DNA from: Anniella stebbinsi
Taxonomy: Eukaryota; Chordata; Lepidosauria; Squamata; Anniellidae
Reading direction: 5' to 3'
Length of the DNA stretch: 64,000 nucleotides
Assembly: GCA_029215795.1 (NCBI GenBank)
Contig: JARDYH010000001.1
Span: 296,118,654 to 296,182,653 of the forward strand
Below, piece by piece: positions 62,443-64,000 of the stretch (its first letter is position 1; the number at the start of each line of letters is the position of its first letter). Below the pieces are notes generated by a model that saw nothing but the letters and a program-made list of their open reading frames with translations, was not told where the DNA came from and ran no database searches. The position numbers were made by a program, and so were the translations under genes.

Positions 62443-62503
62443 GCATACAGATGACATTGAAAGCCATGGGATTTGATATGGTCACCCAGGAACAGAACAT
62501 CCC

Positions 62504-62861
62504 TAGGCTGACCATATGAAAAGGAGGACAGAGCTCATGCAACTTTAACAGTTGTAGAGAAAAGGGAATTTCAGCCAGTGTCATTTGTATGCCATTAGTT
62601 CCTGGTGAAATTCCCTCTTCATCACAACAGTTAAAGGTGCATGCACTATACTGGAGTGACCATATACAAAAGAAGGCAGGGCCCCTGCAACTTTAACTGT
62701 TGTGATGAAGAGGGAATTTCACCAGGAACTAATTGCATACAAATGGCATTGACTGAACTTCCCTTTTCTCTACAACTGTTAAAGTTACATGAGCCCTGTC
62801 CTCCTTTTCATATGGTCAGCCTATACATGACCCCTGTCCTCCTTTTCATATGGTCAGCCTA
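62504..62861. mobile_element. hAT-like MITE (TAGGSTGACC family), copy 4, duplicated end
   Basis: TAGGCTGACCATATGAAAAG opens it. A first right end (TTTTCATATGGTCAGCCTA) occurs at about 62805-62823 and a second identical end about 38 bp later. AACATCCC lies exactly at 62496-62503 and at 62862-62869, outside the second end. The element therefore inserted with, or gained soon after insertion, a tandem copy of its last roughly 38 bp. Confidence 0.95.
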
Positions 62862-62961
62862 AACATCCCCAGCATCTCCAGTTTAAAAGATCTCAGGCAA
62901 CAGATGCTGAGGAAACCTTATCCTGAGATGCTGGAGTGCCACCACCTGTCGGACCATACCA

Positions 62962-63080
62962 GGAATAAGCAACTTGTGGTCCTCTAGATGTTTTGACCAA
63001 CAACTCCCATCAGCTATCCCACCATAGCCGATGGTGAGGGATGGTGGAAGTTGTAGCCCAACATGTCTGGAGGGTCAGAA
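62962..63080. mobile_element. hAT-like MITE (ACTCCC family)
   Basis: AAGCAACTTGTGGTCCTCTA, GATGTTTTGACCAACAACTC and CCATCAGCTATCCC pair with GGATGGTGGAAGTTGTAGCC, CAACATGTCTGGAGGGTC and AGAAGCCCACC. Confidence 0.75.
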
Positions 63081-64000
63081 GCCCACCACTGAACCATAAT
63101 ATGCTAGGTTAGATGGTCCAATACAAAGCAAGTACATGTGTTAATTATAAACTCCTTGGGAGCAGGGATGTATCCAATGTCACTCTGAAAGATGCCATAT
63201 AATAACAACTACAACAGCAACAACAGCAGTAGCAGCAGCAAAGCAAAATCAACAGCAACAACAGGTCTGAACTAGACAGTTACCACTCGTTGGTGTAATT
63301 ATCAGGCTGCTCCTTACAGTATATTGGGTTCCTTTAATAGAATTATTAGTCAGTGTTATTGAACAATAACGTCAACATGAGGGAATTAATTACGTATGCA
63401 GAAACAAAGGATCAATAAAGTAAGAAACTGTGAAAGATTAATAAAATGTTATAAAAGCAAAATATGTGAGGGAGAACAGAATACTCACAGAAGAAGACCC
63501 AATCTTATATCCGTTAAAATGGTTCTATTAATTTGTTTGGGTCTAAGAGAAACGCTTGCTAAAATATTACATTGGTACAGCAGGTTGCAAAAATGTATAC
63601 TATACTATTTTGAACATATGATAGATGTAGCATGTGAATAATGCAGGGGGGTTATACATCTGATGGAATTATGTTATAAAACCTTTCTGCAAGGTAGTGT
63701 TACAATGATACATACAAATGCTGGATATAGAGTACCTTTGCATCCTGAAGTAATCTTGCTTGGATATCTTTTTTCCTTGTAATGGTTTGTGTAAATCCAA
63801 AGGATCAGGAAGTAGCTAAGAATTCATTAAGAGGAGCTAAAATATTGGTTTAAAGAAATGGGAAAGCAATTTCATTTCCAGACAGTCAGACTGGCTTTCT
63901 GAAGTCTGGAATCCCCTTGTGTTGGTCAGTGATGTGTGTGGCCCTATTCAGATTCAGCCCAGGACCCCAGTGTCCTTTAATTCAGAGCCTGAGCAGCCTC
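63081..64000. other. Intergenic DNA with CAA/GCA microsatellite
   Basis: A CAACAGCAACAACAGCAGTA-type compound repeat lies at about 63205-63265. The rest is AT-rich, with no gene or transposon recognised. An open frame at 63396-63641 has no recognisable domain. Confidence 0.4.

Overview
The window is a repeat-rich, gene-poor stretch of a vertebrate nuclear genome, most probably a squamate reptile. The evidence is two tRNA-derived SINEs of the Sauria type, CR1 and L2 LINE fragments (one CR1 with its endonuclease region, one L2 with reverse transcriptase), a tRNA-Ala-like SINE, and many short hAT-like and Harbinger-like non-autonomous DNA transposons (MITEs). I recognise no intact host protein-coding gene, tRNA or rRNA gene, and nothing prokaryotic. 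The only real coding sequence is decayed LINE open reading frames.

Layout. 1-4 kb holds two CpG-rich islands (1100-1700 and 2916-3200), each followed by a good splice-donor match. This is the best candidate for a host promoter or first exon. 4-19 kb is a mosaic of MITEs, an antisense L2 3' end, CR1 tails and unique DNA. 19-24 kb has a TAAT-rich candidate conserved noncoding element, a possible LTR and a 655-bp palindromic hAT-like element with a perfect 8-bp target-site duplication (TSD). 24.3-26.5 kb is a 5'-truncated L2 ending in an (ATG)n tail. 28-36 kb is dense in nested elements, including a Penelope-like inverted fragment with a hammerhead-ribozyme-like core. 39-40.7 kb is a CR1 with endonuclease but with the reverse transcriptase deleted. 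40.7-42.7 kb is a cluster of AT-rich hAT-like elements, one carrying a four-unit tandem array. 43-46 kb and 50-51 kb include repeat-poor DNA that looks regulatory. 52-55.5 kb has three members of the Harbinger-like family, one inserted in another, plus several microsatellites. 55-64 kb is more mosaic, with an antisense L2 and a hAT-like element that carries a duplicated terminus.

The most notable system is a CpG-dense MITE family, called H355 here after its modal length of 355 bp. It occurs at eight loci (7335, 11385, 28135, 32380, 48125, 52691, 52752 and 55144). Its ends are GGC(C/T)..., and six of the eight loci show exact 3-bp TSDs. Insertions inside a CR1 and inside another H355 give empty-site proof of transposition. 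One member is a 933-bp long form whose interior is shared with a second member. Each copy carries repeated ATGCGC motifs. No transposase for it is in the window.

Repeat names such as H355, ACTCCC, TACTGC, AAGTCC, X, Y and Z are working labels coined here. Alignments were made by eye, so boundaries without a TSD are approximate.
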